A DNA stretch of 64,000 bases from an uncultured Clostridia bacterium (lineage in GTDB: Bacteria > Bacillota > Clostridia > Christensenellales > Borkfalkiaceae): positions 1 through 64,000 of the forward strand of contig CANQSR010000006.1 in NCBI GenBank assembly GCA_947626575.1. The letters run 5' to 3'. Position numbers and translations under genes: made by a program. Below are positions 48,951 through 57,554 of this stretch, piece after piece. Within the stretch, counting starts at the first letter, position 1, and every line of letters begins with the position of its first letter. The notes beneath the pieces are model-generated. The model saw only the letters and a list, made by a program, of their open reading frames with translations. It was not told the DNA's origin and made no database searches.

Positions 48951-49020
48951 GTCATTTCGAACGAAGTGAGAAATCTTTTTCTTTGAGATTTCTCACCCCT
49001 GCGGGGTTCGAAATGACGTA
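48951..49020. repeat. GTCATTTCGAAC-type fold-back element
   Basis: GTCATTTCGAACGAAGTGAGAAATCT...AGATTTCTCACCCCTGCGGGGTTCGAAATGAC. Confidence 0.8.
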
Positions 49021-49023
49021 TGG

Positions 49024-49144
49024 AAGGCTTCCCCCTTCGGGGGGAAGCTGTCACCGAAGGTGACTGATGAGGGGCGTAATAAAAGTTACACCCCCACCTG
49101 ACGCGGCAAAGCCGCGCCACCCGCCCCCTTAGAAAGGGGGCAGG
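49024..49144. repeat. dispersed intergenic repeat family A, copy 2
   Basis: AAGGCTTCCCCCTTCGGGGGGAAGCTGTCACCGAAGGTGACTGATGAGGGGCGTAAT... Confidence 0.8.
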
Positions 49145-49213
49145 CCTCGTCGCCCCCTATGGGCCGGCGAGGCCAAAGGCCGTGACAGAGGGGTTTCGGG
49201 CGTGATGCCGAGG

Positions 49214-49759
49214 TCATTGGCCGAAGAAACTGCGGATGATCTCGGCGATCTTGCTCTTGTAGACGACGTTCGCATTGCCCGCCGTGAAGCAGAGGGGCGG
49301 ATAGACCACGCACCACCAATTATCGCCCTTGCCCGTGCCGAGTTCCAAAATGAGCGCATCATATACGCCCGCTTCAAGCGTGACGCTTTCATAGACGCGT
49401 GTGGGGAACTCCTCCCGCCGCAGGCTCGCCTTCGCGCCGTACGAAAAGCCGTTTTCTTCGAGTACGCGCTCCGCCACGCGCTCGATGCCTTCGAGCTTGG
49501 AGCCGATGAGCTGTATCGCTTTCTCCTTCGTGGTTGCGCCGCTTACGGTTGGCGTGAGATATTCCACGACGGCATCGCGCACCTTGTATTTTACCGCCTG
49601 CGCCGCAGGTTCGTTGGAATCGGCGCGGATATGTACCCGAAGGTATGCGCCCGTGACGTCGTTTGTGCCACCCATGTCCGCGATCCCCCCGCATGAAAGC
49701 GCGACGGCCACGGATGATACCAAGAGCAGTAAAATTAAGATCGCTTTTTTCATAGCCAT
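49214..49759 (-). CDS. spoIIR: stage II sporulation protein R
   Basis: YLRVHIRADSNEPAAQAVKYKVRDAVVEYL...VYDALILELGTGKGDNWWCVVYPPLCF: SpoIIR signature. Confidence 0.93.
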   Translation of the reverse strand: MAMKKAILILLLLVSSVAVALSCGGIADMGGTNDVTGAYLRVHIRADSNEPAAQAVKYKVRDAVVEYLTPTVSGATTKEKAIQLIGSKLEGIERVAERVLEENGFSYGAKASLRREEFPTRVYESVTLEAGVYDALILELGTGKGDNWWCVVYPPLCFTAGNANVVYKSKIAEIIRSFFGQ

Positions 49760-49940
49760 TCTCCTTTGCGGATAAGGTATTGCCGTGAAGGAATTTTTTT
49801 ATACATACTTTCCGCCGAAGCCCCTGCATTTTTTGCGGCGGCGGCTTTCGGGGCGGGCCGCGGGGCAAGGCGCGATTTCTGCCCGCCGCGCCGCGCATAA
49901 AAAATTTCCGCCTTGCACACATTGCGCATAGGAGGAAATT

Positions 49941-50702
49941 ATGAAGAAGTTTTTGGTCATCGGCGCACTCTCGCTGGCACTCGCCACTGCGACGGTCGCG
50001 GGGGTCGCGGCAACGTCCGCAACCGTCGCGCACAATGCCGATACCGCGCTTGAACTTGCCATAGACGCCGCCATTCTCCGCCAGGGGAGTACGGGGGCCG
50101 AGGTCAAGGAAGTCCAGCGCAGATTGAAACAATGGGGCTATTATACGGGCGCCGTGGACGGGATCTTCGGCGCGGGGACGAAGAAGGCGGTCATCGCCTT
50201 CCAGAAGAAGAACGGGCTTACGGCGGACGGCGTCGTCGGCAAGGCTACTTACGCCGCGCTCGGCATGAACGATTCCTACAACGCCCTCGACGGCGGAGGT
50301 TCGGGCAGTTCCAACAACAGGCCTTCGGGTTCGGGTTCATCGAACTACACTTCGTCCGACCTCTATCTTCTCGCAAAGGCCATCTATGCCGAGGGCAGGG
50401 GAGAGAGCTATACGGGGCAGGTCGCCATCGGGGCGGTCATCATGAACAGGGTGAAGAGTTCTTCCTTCCCCAACAGCATCTCAGGGGTCATCTACCAGAA
50501 GGGCGCCTTTACGGCGGTCACCGACGGCCAGATCAATCTGGAACCCAACCAGACGGCATACAACGCCGCGCGCGACGCCATGAACGGCTGGGATCCCACC
50601 TATGGATGTCTCTATTATTACAACCCTGCCGTCGCGACCAGCTCGTGGATCTTCGGGCGCAAGACGGTGACTGTGATCGGCAAGCACGTCTTTGCCATTT
50701 AA
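49941..50702 (+). CDS. sleB: spore cortex-lytic enzyme SleB (peptidoglycan-binding + cell wall hydrolase)
   Basis: GSTGAEVKEVQRRLKQWGYYTGAVDGIFGAGTKKAVIAFQ; LYLLAKAIYAEGRGESYTGQVAIGAVIMNRVKSSSFPNSISGVIYQKGAF. Confidence 0.92.
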   Translation: MKKFLVIGALSLALATATVAGVAATSATVAHNADTALELAIDAAILRQGSTGAEVKEVQRRLKQWGYYTGAVDGIFGAGTKKAVIAFQKKNGLTADGVVGKATYAALGMNDSYNALDGGGSGSSNNRPSGSGSSNYTSSDLYLLAKAIYAEGRGESYTGQVAIGAVIMNRVKSSSFPNSISGVIYQKGAFTAVTDGQINLEPNQTAYNAARDAMNGWDPTYGCLYYYNPAVATSSWIFGRKTVTVIGKHVFAI

Positions 50703-50711
50703 GGAGGAATT

Positions 50712-52691
50712 ATGGAAAAGCAAATCGGAAAGAACGTATCGAGCGGGGCGAAAAAAGTGGAACGCGTCGAAAAGGTAACACAGGAGAGCGTGGACTCTGG
50801 TGTCCCCGTCCAAGAGACGGCTAAGACCAAAAAGAGGGCTACCATGTCCAAAACATCCCCCAAGAAAACGGCGCAAAAGCGCGCCGTGAAGAAGGAGGAG
50901 AAGGCGGCCGAGGGCCGCGTTGCCGAGGCCAAAAAACGCGCCGAAAAGAAGCAGGAAAAGGCGGAAAAGAAGGCGGGGCTCAAACGCGCGAAACTCGAAA
51001 AAAAGGCCGCGCTCAAAGAGAAGAAGCTGGAAAAGAAGCGCGCTTTGGCCGAGAAAAAGTTGCAGAAAAAGGAGATGCTCGCCAAGAAGAAGGCGGAGCG
51101 CATCGAGAAACGCCAGAGCCGCAAGGCACAGCTGAAAGAAAGGCGCATCGAGCGCAAGGCCGAAAAGGCGGCCCGCCGCGAACTTCTCAAAAACGAGACC
51201 AAGGCCGAGCGGCAAAAGCGCATCGAGCGCGAAAAGCGCGAGCGCATCGCCTTGAAGGCCAAGAAACAGGAGGCGCGCATCAAGGCGCGCGAGGATAAGC
51301 TCAAAGCGCGCGAAGCGGCGCGCAGCCGTAAGGCGGACGATAAAAAGCACCGCCGCGAACAAAAGACGGAGCGCCGCCGTACGCCCGGCTTCGGCGGTTG
51401 GCTGGCCGCCGTCATCTCCCTCGGCACCGCCTGCCTCGTGCTGGCGACCGTCATTACGGCAGGGGCGTTCCGCATGAACGATATGGCCGCGGAGGCCGAG
51501 AGCGGATACCGTTCCACGCTCTATGAGATGGTCTCGACCTGCGAGGACCTCGACGACAGCCTCGGCAAGCTCCGTCTTTCGGGCGGCGCAAACGAGCAGA
51601 GAAAGCTCCTCACCGATATCCTCGTGGATACCGCGCTGTTGGAGGCTTCCGTCGAAAAGCTCCCCGTCGATCAGGCCACGGGTACGGATATCTCGTCCTT
51701 TATCAACCGCACGGGGTCGTTTGCGCGCACGATGCTCGCAAAGGTCGCGGCGGGCGGACAGCTCACCGAGGAGGAGCGGGCGCGCGTAAAATCTCTCTAT
51801 GAGATCAACGACGGGCTGTATCAGGAACTCAACACGCTCATCACGGAGATGTCCGCAAACGAGCTTCGCGATTTCTTCGCGGGCGGCGGCAGTATGGCCG
51901 AGAGCTTTACCAAGCTCGCCAAGAGTACGCGTCCCGCCGAGATCGCGGATGCGCCCTTCGCAAAGGAGGGCAACATCGGGGAAAACCGCATCGCCACCCT
52001 CGAAGAGATCTCTTCTTCGGAGGCCGAAGCGAGGGCGGAAGAGTACTTTGCGGCATACCATGTCTCGGATATCCGCTACACGGGCGAGACGGTGACCCCC
52101 GATTTCAGTTGCTATGATTTCATGCTCACGGATGAAAACGGCGGCGAGATCTTCGCCCAGATCACAAAGAAGGGCGGCGAGCTGATATTCTTCGATACCT
52201 ACGAGGAATGCAGCGATAAGAACTTCGATCTCGACGAATGCGACGCTCTGGCGCGCGAGTTTTTGAGCGGTCTCGGCATCGGGAACGTGGAAGCCGTGTG
52301 GCTCTCGGATGCGGGCATGGTCGCCAATCTCACCTACACGACGGTGGAGGACGGCGTGCGCATCTATCCCGAAGTTCTCCGCGTGCGGGTATGCGAGGAG
52401 AAGGGGCGCGTCGTGGGGCTGGATGCCCGCGGGTACCTGCTCAACAGCAAAGATCACAACACGGCGCACCGCCTGTCCCGGCAGGAGGCCGAGGGCAAAC
52501 TCGGCGACGGACTCAAAGTTTACAGCGCAAATCTTGCGCTCATCCCTTCGGACGGCAACGAAGTCGTGGCCTATGAATTCGGCTGCACGTACGGGGAAGA
52601 GGAATATATCGTCTACGTGGACGCCAATACGGGCGAAGAGGTGGAGATATTCCGCGTGATGGAGAGCGCAAAAGGAAGCTATCTGCGATAA
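50712..52691 (+). CDS. ypeB: germination protein YpeB with about 230 aa charged N-terminal extension
   Basis: C-terminal part (ISLGTACLVLATVITAGAFRMNDMAAEAESGYRSTLYEMVSTCEDLDDSLGKLRLSG... PepSY-like) follows sleB; N-term K/R/E/A-rich. Confidence 0.85.
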   Translation: MEKQIGKNVSSGAKKVERVEKVTQESVDSGVPVQETAKTKKRATMSKTSPKKTAQKRAVKKEEKAAEGRVAEAKKRAEKKQEKAEKKAGLKRAKLEKKAALKEKKLEKKRALAEKKLQKKEMLAKKKAERIEKRQSRKAQLKERRIERKAEKAARRELLKNETKAERQKRIEREKRERIALKAKKQEARIKAREDKLKAREAARSRKADDKKHRREQKTERRRTPGFGGWLAAVISLGTACLVLATVITAGAFRMNDMAAEAESGYRSTLYEMVSTCEDLDDSLGKLRLSGGANEQRKLLTDILVDTALLEASVEKLPVDQATGTDISSFINRTGSFARTMLAKVAAGGQLTEEERARVKSLYEINDGLYQELNTLITEMSANELRDFFAGGGSMAESFTKLAKSTRPAEIADAPFAKEGNIGENRIATLEEISSSEAEARAEEYFAAYHVSDIRYTGETVTPDFSCYDFMLTDENGGEIFAQITKKGGELIFFDTYEECSDKNFDLDECDALAREFLSGLGIGNVEAVWLSDAGMVANLTYTTVEDGVRIYPEVLRVRVCEEKGRVVGLDARGYLLNSKDHNTAHRLSRQEAEGKLGDGLKVYSANLALIPSDGNEVVAYEFGCTYGEEEYIVYVDANTGEEVEIFRVMESAKGSYLR

Positions 52692-52695
52692 CGTA

Positions 52696-52830
52696 CGAAC
52701 TGCGTATAGACATCGCATAACTTCGTTGCGCTTACGTTTCCCTTCGTCACGTACGATAAAGTACGCTCCGTGCGGGAAGCCGCGCGCTCCTCGTTCTGCT
52801 CGTCTCTCCGCAGTTGGGTTACCCGTATCG
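52696..52830. repeat. dispersed intergenic repeat family C, copy 2
   Basis: CGAACTGCGTATAGACATCGCATAACTTCGTTGCGCTTACGTTTCCCTTCGTCACGTACGATAAAGTACGCTCCGTGCG; similar to 36651-36790. Confidence 0.7.
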
Positions 52831-52868
52831 CTTGTTCGAACTTTCTTGCCCTCCCCCTTATACCTGAG

Positions 52869-52956
52869 GGTCGCAAAACGCACTTCTCGCACATCAGCAC
52901 GGTGTGCTGTGGGCGGCGTTTTGCGGTGAGTGAGCGCATTTGTAGCGCGAACGATG
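52869..52956. repeat. dispersed intergenic repeat family B, copy 2 (inverted relative to copy 1)
   Basis: GGTCGCAAAACGCACTTCTCGCACATCAGCACGGTGTGCTGTGGGCGGCGTTTTGCGGTGAGTGAGCGCAT. Confidence 0.8.
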
Positions 52957-53209
52957 ACCGAACGCGGGGTTCTACCCGCGTGAGACGGGGGAGGGGAGGG
53001 GGTGTACGCGCCCTGCGGGTGCGCCCCTTCGGGGCATCGACCCACCATGTTCGAGCGACGGGCCGCTTCTACCCCCTCCCACGGGAGGGGGCCCCCCCAA
53101 GGGGGTGGGGCGCATGGGTAGCGCTCTGCCCGAACCCCTCAGGCACCTGTGGTGCCAGCTCCCCTATAAGGGGCGCCAAGGGTAGGGGGTGTACGCGTCC
53201 CGCCTTCAC

Positions 53210-53252
53210 ATCAAAGGCATTATTCCGTATTTTCGGAGTAATGCCTTTCTTT
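53210..53252 (+). terminator. hairpin terminator upstream of trmL
   Basis: AAAGGCATTA...TAATGCCTTT followed by CTTTCT. Confidence 0.6.
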
Positions 53253-53310
53253 CTGTCCGAAATTTTGAGAGGTACTTGCCAAAACAAAAAAAATGTATTA
53301 CAATAGTGTC

Positions 53311-53799
53311 ATGTTGCACATTGTACTCGTCGAACCCGAAATCCCGCAAAATACGGGCAATATCGCCCGCACTTGCGCGGCCACGGGAAGCATGCTCCAT
53401 CTCGTGCGTCCGCTCGGCTTCACGCTCGACGACCGCTATTTGAAGCGTGCAGGTCTCGACTATTGGGATTCCGTGGAGGTCCGCGTCCACGATAGCCTCG
53501 AAGAGGCGCTCTACGCCCTCGGCAAACCCTTTTGGCTCTTCACGACCAAGGCGCGGACATGCTATACCGACGTCTCTTACGGCCCCGACGACGTTCTCGT
53601 GTTCGGGAAGGAGACGGCGGGGCTTCCCGAAGAATTGCTCGTCGCGCACCCCGCTTCCTGCGTGCGCATTCCCATGCTTGAAGGGAAGCGTTCGCTGAAC
53701 CTCTCCAACTGCGTCGCCGTCGCGGCCTATGAAGCCCTGCGCCGTCAAAATTTTGCGGGGCTTGCGGCGGCGGGCGAACTGCACCGTCTGCAATGGTGA
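53311..53799 (+). CDS. trmL: tRNA (cytidine(34)-2'-O)-methyltransferase
   Basis: LHIVLVEPEIPQNTGNIARTCAATGSMLHLVRPLGF...DDVLVFGKETAGLPEELL...IPMLEGKRSLNLSNCVAVAAYEALRR: SpoU TrmL. Confidence 0.95.
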   Translation: MLHIVLVEPEIPQNTGNIARTCAATGSMLHLVRPLGFTLDDRYLKRAGLDYWDSVEVRVHDSLEEALYALGKPFWLFTTKARTCYTDVSYGPDDVLVFGKETAGLPEELLVAHPASCVRIPMLEGKRSLNLSNCVAVAAYEALRRQNFAGLAAAGELHRLQW

Positions 53800-54851
53800 C
53801 GCCGCTCAAAAGAATACTTTCCGCCGCGCTTGCCCTTTTGGTTGCGGCGGCCTGCATCCTCATGCTCTTTTGGCGCATCCCGCGCCGCGTCCCCGCGGGG
53901 ACGGTACTCTGCCGCTGGGAGAGCGGCGAGCGGGAGGAACCTTATGCCGCGGCGCTCGCCTCGTTTGCGGGCATTGAGGACGGCGCGATCTTGCTCGAAC
54001 GCGGCGGAACGCGGGGTACGGTGGGGACGGGCGAGGCATTTGCCCGCGTCCACGCCATCCTCGAAACGGGCGGCCTCTTGGAGCTTCTTACGCTCAATAC
54101 ATACGGGCTTGCGCCCATCGAGCGCGCCGCCCTCTACCTTGCCCACCGCGATACGCTCTACTATACCCGCGGGGCCTTCCGTTTTGACGGAAATAAGGTG
54201 TCACCCACGGACATGGTGGCCGCAAAACGCGTCGTCCTGCTCGACGGAAGCCTTCCTTCCCGCTATCTGCGCGATACGGGCGCGGCGCAACTTGTTCTCC
54301 GCACGGGCGCGGAAATTACGGCGGCCGATCTTGCGGGGAGCGCCGTCGAAAGCGTTGCGGCGGAGCCGCCGTACGCCGCGGAGGGCGAGGCGGTCTATCT
54401 CGATACGGCGGGCGGACGGAGATTCGTCGCCGCCCTGCCCAAAGCGGTGCATCTCACCGTTTCCGATTGCGCCTTTGCGGATGAAGGCGCGCTGTCTGCG
54501 GCGCGAGGGCTTATCTCGCTCGAACTTCCCTTCGTCGGCAATTCGAAGGAGCCGTTTACGGGCTTTGACGGCAGTCTTTCGTGGCTCTTTTCGGCGGGCG
54601 GCGGGGCAGCCGTACCGCCGTCGCTTACTTCGCTCAAAGTGCGCGGCGGCACCGTGGATGCCTTCGCCTTCCGTGGCTCCGAAATCAGGGAGCTGGATCT
54701 ATGCGGGATCCCCGCCGAAAACATCTCCCCGCAGGCGTTTTTGGAGATGCCCGCGCTCAAATATTTGCATACGCGTTGCACGGACGCCCTTCCCGAAGAA
54801 TTTTCCCGCAGGACCGCGCCCTGCGGTTGTACCGTTTATGAGAGAGCGTAA
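53793..54851 (+). CDS. hypothetical membrane-anchored protein, weak LRR-like C-terminus
   Basis: N-terminal TM (LSAALALLVAAACILMLFW); C-term SLTSLKVRGGTVDAFAFRGSEIRELDLCGIPAENISPQAFLEMPALKYL; overlaps trmL. Confidence 0.65.
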   Translation: MVTPLKRILSAALALLVAAACILMLFWRIPRRVPAGTVLCRWESGEREEPYAAALASFAGIEDGAILLERGGTRGTVGTGEAFARVHAILETGGLLELLTLNTYGLAPIERAALYLAHRDTLYYTRGAFRFDGNKVSPTDMVAAKRVVLLDGSLPSRYLRDTGAAQLVLRTGAEITAADLAGSAVESVAAEPPYAAEGEAVYLDTAGGRRFVAALPKAVHLTVSDCAFADEGALSAARGLISLELPFVGNSKEPFTGFDGSLSWLFSAGGGAAVPPSLTSLKVRGGTVDAFAFRGSEIRELDLCGIPAENISPQAFLEMPALKYLHTRCTDALPEEFSRRTAPCGCTVYERA

Positions 54852-54863
54852 CAAGGAGAAATC

Positions 54864-56435
54864 ATGAAGATCTTGAAGAAATTATTCAGCCGTTTTACCT
54901 TGGTCGGCCTCACCATCATCCTGCTCTTTTTGCTGATGGTGGGGGTCCTCATCGGCGCGTTCCTCTTTGTCAATTTGGTCGTCGTCGTGGTCTATCCCGA
55001 AGCCGAGTCCTATATCCGTTGGGCGATCACGATACTTGATTACATCATCATGATCGTGTGCGTGTTGCACGTTGCCAACCGCGACATGGTCCCCGAAACC
55101 AAGGTCCCGTGGCTCATCTGCATCATCACCCTCAACCTGCTCGGCGCGGCCATCTATGCCGTTTTTTCCTCGCACAGGCCTTCCCGCCGTTCGCGCAGGT
55201 TATACCGCAATATCTCCGCCAAGACTGCGGGCGCGATCCCCCGCGCCGTTCCGCGGGCGGCCCTTCATGCGGGGCTGGGACGTTGGGCGGCCGTGAGCGA
55301 ATCGCTCTCCACGGCCGAGCGTTCGGCCGTCATCCACAGCGGCACGGCGACCAAGTATTTCCCCTCCGGCGAAGCCATGTGGCAGCAGTATCTCGCAGAT
55401 CTGAAAGGCGCGGAGAAGTTCATTTTCCTCGAATATTTCATCATCGAAAAGGGGCAGTTCTGGGATTCCATTCTCGCCGTTTTGGAACAAAAAGCCAAGG
55501 ATGGGGTGGAAGTAAGGCTGATGTACGATGACATCGGGAGCATGAGCAAGGTCCGCTTCAACTACCACCGCAAGCTCAGAAAGAAGGGCATCGCGTGCGT
55601 GAAGTTCAATCCCTTCGTCCCCGTGGTCGCCAACGTCCACAACAACCGCGACCACCGCAAGATCACCGTCATCGACGGGAAAGTCGGCTACACGGGCGGC
55701 CTCAATCTTGCGGACGAATACGTCAACGTCACCCATCCCTTCGGGTATTGGAAGGATACGGCCGTGCGCATCGAGGGGCAGGCCGTCAACAACCTGACGC
55801 TGAATTTTTTACAGCTCTACGATATGCAGACGCGAAAGGCGGAGGACGCCGCGCCCTATCTCACCGAATACACCGTTCCCGGCGCGGGATTCGTGCAACC
55901 GTATTTCGACGGTCCCGCCCCGCTCTACGGGCGGCACATCGGCGAGGACGTCTATATCAGCATCATCAACGAAGCGCGCGATTACGTCTATATGACGACG
56001 CCCTACCTCATCATCGACTACCGCATGCGCGAGGCGCTCGTGATGGCCGCGCTCCGCGGCGTGGACGTGCGCATCCTCACGCCGCACATCCCCGATAAAA
56101 AGCTCGTCTTTTCGCTCACGCGGTCCAACTACATGGCGCTCATCAAGGAGGGGGTGAAGATCTATGAATATACCCCCGGCTTCGTCCATGCCAAGATGAT
56201 CCTCGCCGACGACGAAGTGGGGACGGTGGGGACCATCAATTTCGACTACCGTTCGTTCCTGTATCACTTTGAGAACGCGGTCTTTATGTACCGCACGGAG
56301 GCGCTCCGCGAGATGAAGGAGGACATGGCGTCCACCTTTGCGGCCTCCAAATTGCAGACCGAAGAGGATGCAAAGCGCAACGTGGTATTCCGTTTTATCT
56401 GCGAGCTGGCGAAGATCTTCGCGCCGCTCTTTTAA
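54864..56435 (+). CDS. cls: cardiolipin synthase (PLD superfamily)
   Basis: HNNRDHRKITVIDGKVGYTGGLNLADEY and FVHAKMILADDEVGTVGTINFDYRSF (two HKD motifs), N-terminal TMs. Confidence 0.93.
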   Translation: MKILKKLFSRFTLVGLTIILLFLLMVGVLIGAFLFVNLVVVVVYPEAESYIRWAITILDYIIMIVCVLHVANRDMVPETKVPWLICIITLNLLGAAIYAVFSSHRPSRRSRRLYRNISAKTAGAIPRAVPRAALHAGLGRWAAVSESLSTAERSAVIHSGTATKYFPSGEAMWQQYLADLKGAEKFIFLEYFIIEKGQFWDSILAVLEQKAKDGVEVRLMYDDIGSMSKVRFNYHRKLRKKGIACVKFNPFVPVVANVHNNRDHRKITVIDGKVGYTGGLNLADEYVNVTHPFGYWKDTAVRIEGQAVNNLTLNFLQLYDMQTRKAEDAAPYLTEYTVPGAGFVQPYFDGPAPLYGRHIGEDVYISIINEARDYVYMTTPYLIIDYRMREALVMAALRGVDVRILTPHIPDKKLVFSLTRSNYMALIKEGVKIYEYTPGFVHAKMILADDEVGTVGTINFDYRSFLYHFENAVFMYRTEALREMKEDMASTFAASKLQTEEDAKRNVVFRFICELAKIFAPLF

Positions 56436-56444
56436 GGAGACAAT

Positions 56445-56687
56445 ATGATCCATTCCATGAGCGGGGGAGTTCTCGCCCGCAACGAAAGTATTCTGTTTGC
56501 AAAGGTGGAGGTGGAAGGCGCGCCGCATTGGTACATCGCGCCCTTCTTCGTGGCGGCGGGCGACAGGGTATCCGTTCCCTTCGGAAGCGGACTTTCGGAG
56601 GGGACCGTGATAAGGACCGAACTTTGTACGCGGCAGACGGCGCCCATTCCCCTGAACCGCGCCCGCGCCATCGAGAAAAAATTGTGA
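56445..56687 (+). CDS. small protein (80 aa), PriA 3'BD-like strand pattern
   Basis: SD AAGGAG; ILFAKVEVEGAPHWYIAPFFVAAGDRVSVPFGSGLSEGTVIRTE. Confidence 0.55.
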   Translation: MIHSMSGGVLARNESILFAKVEVEGAPHWYIAPFFVAAGDRVSVPFGSGLSEGTVIRTELCTRQTAPIPLNRARAIEKKL

Positions 56688-56730
56688 AAACCCTTGACAG
56701 CGCGCCGCCCTTGTGATAAGATGATACCGT

Positions 56731-56822
56731 CATAGGGGAGTAACCGGCCCGCATTGCGGGCGGCAGCGTCCACACAATGCGGCAACGCGGGTTCTGCATC
56801 AAACGGTGAGACTTATGCACGT
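56731..56822 (+). promoter_or_regulatory. yybP-ykoY (Mn2+) riboswitch
   Basis: ATAGGGGAGTAACCGGCC...GTCCACACAATGCGGCAAC...AAACGGTGAGAC, preceded by TTGACA-N17-TAAGAT and followed by mntP. Confidence 0.85.
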
Positions 56823-56850
56823 CTTTTCGCGTGCGTAAGTCTTTTTTTTA
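56809..56850 (+). terminator. intrinsic terminator overlapping riboswitch 3' strand
   Basis: GACTTATGCACG-TCTTTTCG-CGTGCGTAAGTC followed by TTTTTTTT. Confidence 0.85.
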
Positions 56851-56877
56851 TTCCTGCCGCAAACATCCGGAGAAGAT

Positions 56878-57465
56878 ATGGGGATCTGGGATATTTTACT
56901 CATCGGCGTTGCGCTCTCGATGGACGCTTTCGCGGCCGGCCTCACGGACGGCATGCGCGAAGCGCACATGGGTGCGGAAAAAATGCTGTTGATCGCCGCA
57001 ACGTTCGGCATTATGCAGTGCGTGATGCCGCTCATGGGGTACTGTTTCGGGGAGCTTTTCAGCGCCGCCGTCGCCGCGGTGGCCCCGTGGCTCTCGTTTG
57101 CGCTCCTCGCGCTGGTCGGCGGGAAAGCCGTCGCCGAGTTTTTCAAGGACCGCAAGGCCTCCTCCCTGCAACGGACGGGCGCGCGCACCGTCGGAACTTT
57201 GGAGATCGCCGCGCAGGGCATTGCGACCAGCCTCGATGCCCTCGCCGTCGGCATCACGTTTCTTGCCGCCGAGACCTCAAACAGCCTACCCATGTCCGCG
57301 GTCTGGTGTGCAGCGATCATCGGCGTCATCACTTTTTCGCTCTCGCTTGCCGCCGTGATCGCAGGCAAAAAGATGGGCGACCGCTTCGCCGATAAGGCAA
57401 AACTTTTGGGCGGGATCGTCCTCATCGCCATCGGGATAAAGATACTTTTGGAAGGGCTTCTCTGA
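56878..57465 (+). CDS. mntP: manganese efflux pump MntP
   Basis: ILLIGVALSMDAFAAGLTDGM, ATFGIMQCVMPLMGYCFGE, ALLALVGGKAVAEF, GIATSLDALAVGITF: MntP/DUF204. Confidence 0.93.
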   Translation: MGIWDILLIGVALSMDAFAAGLTDGMREAHMGAEKMLLIAATFGIMQCVMPLMGYCFGELFSAAVAAVAPWLSFALLALVGGKAVAEFFKDRKASSLQRTGARTVGTLEIAAQGIATSLDALAVGITFLAAETSNSLPMSAVWCAAIIGVITFSLSLAAVIAGKKMGDRFADKAKLLGGIVLIAIGIKILLEGLL

Positions 57466-57554
57466 AAAATCGCCGATAGCCCTTGACTTTTTGCATCATA
57501 TTTGGTATAATACACTTAAAAGTTAATAAAATTAACAAATGAAGGAGGGGTGAC

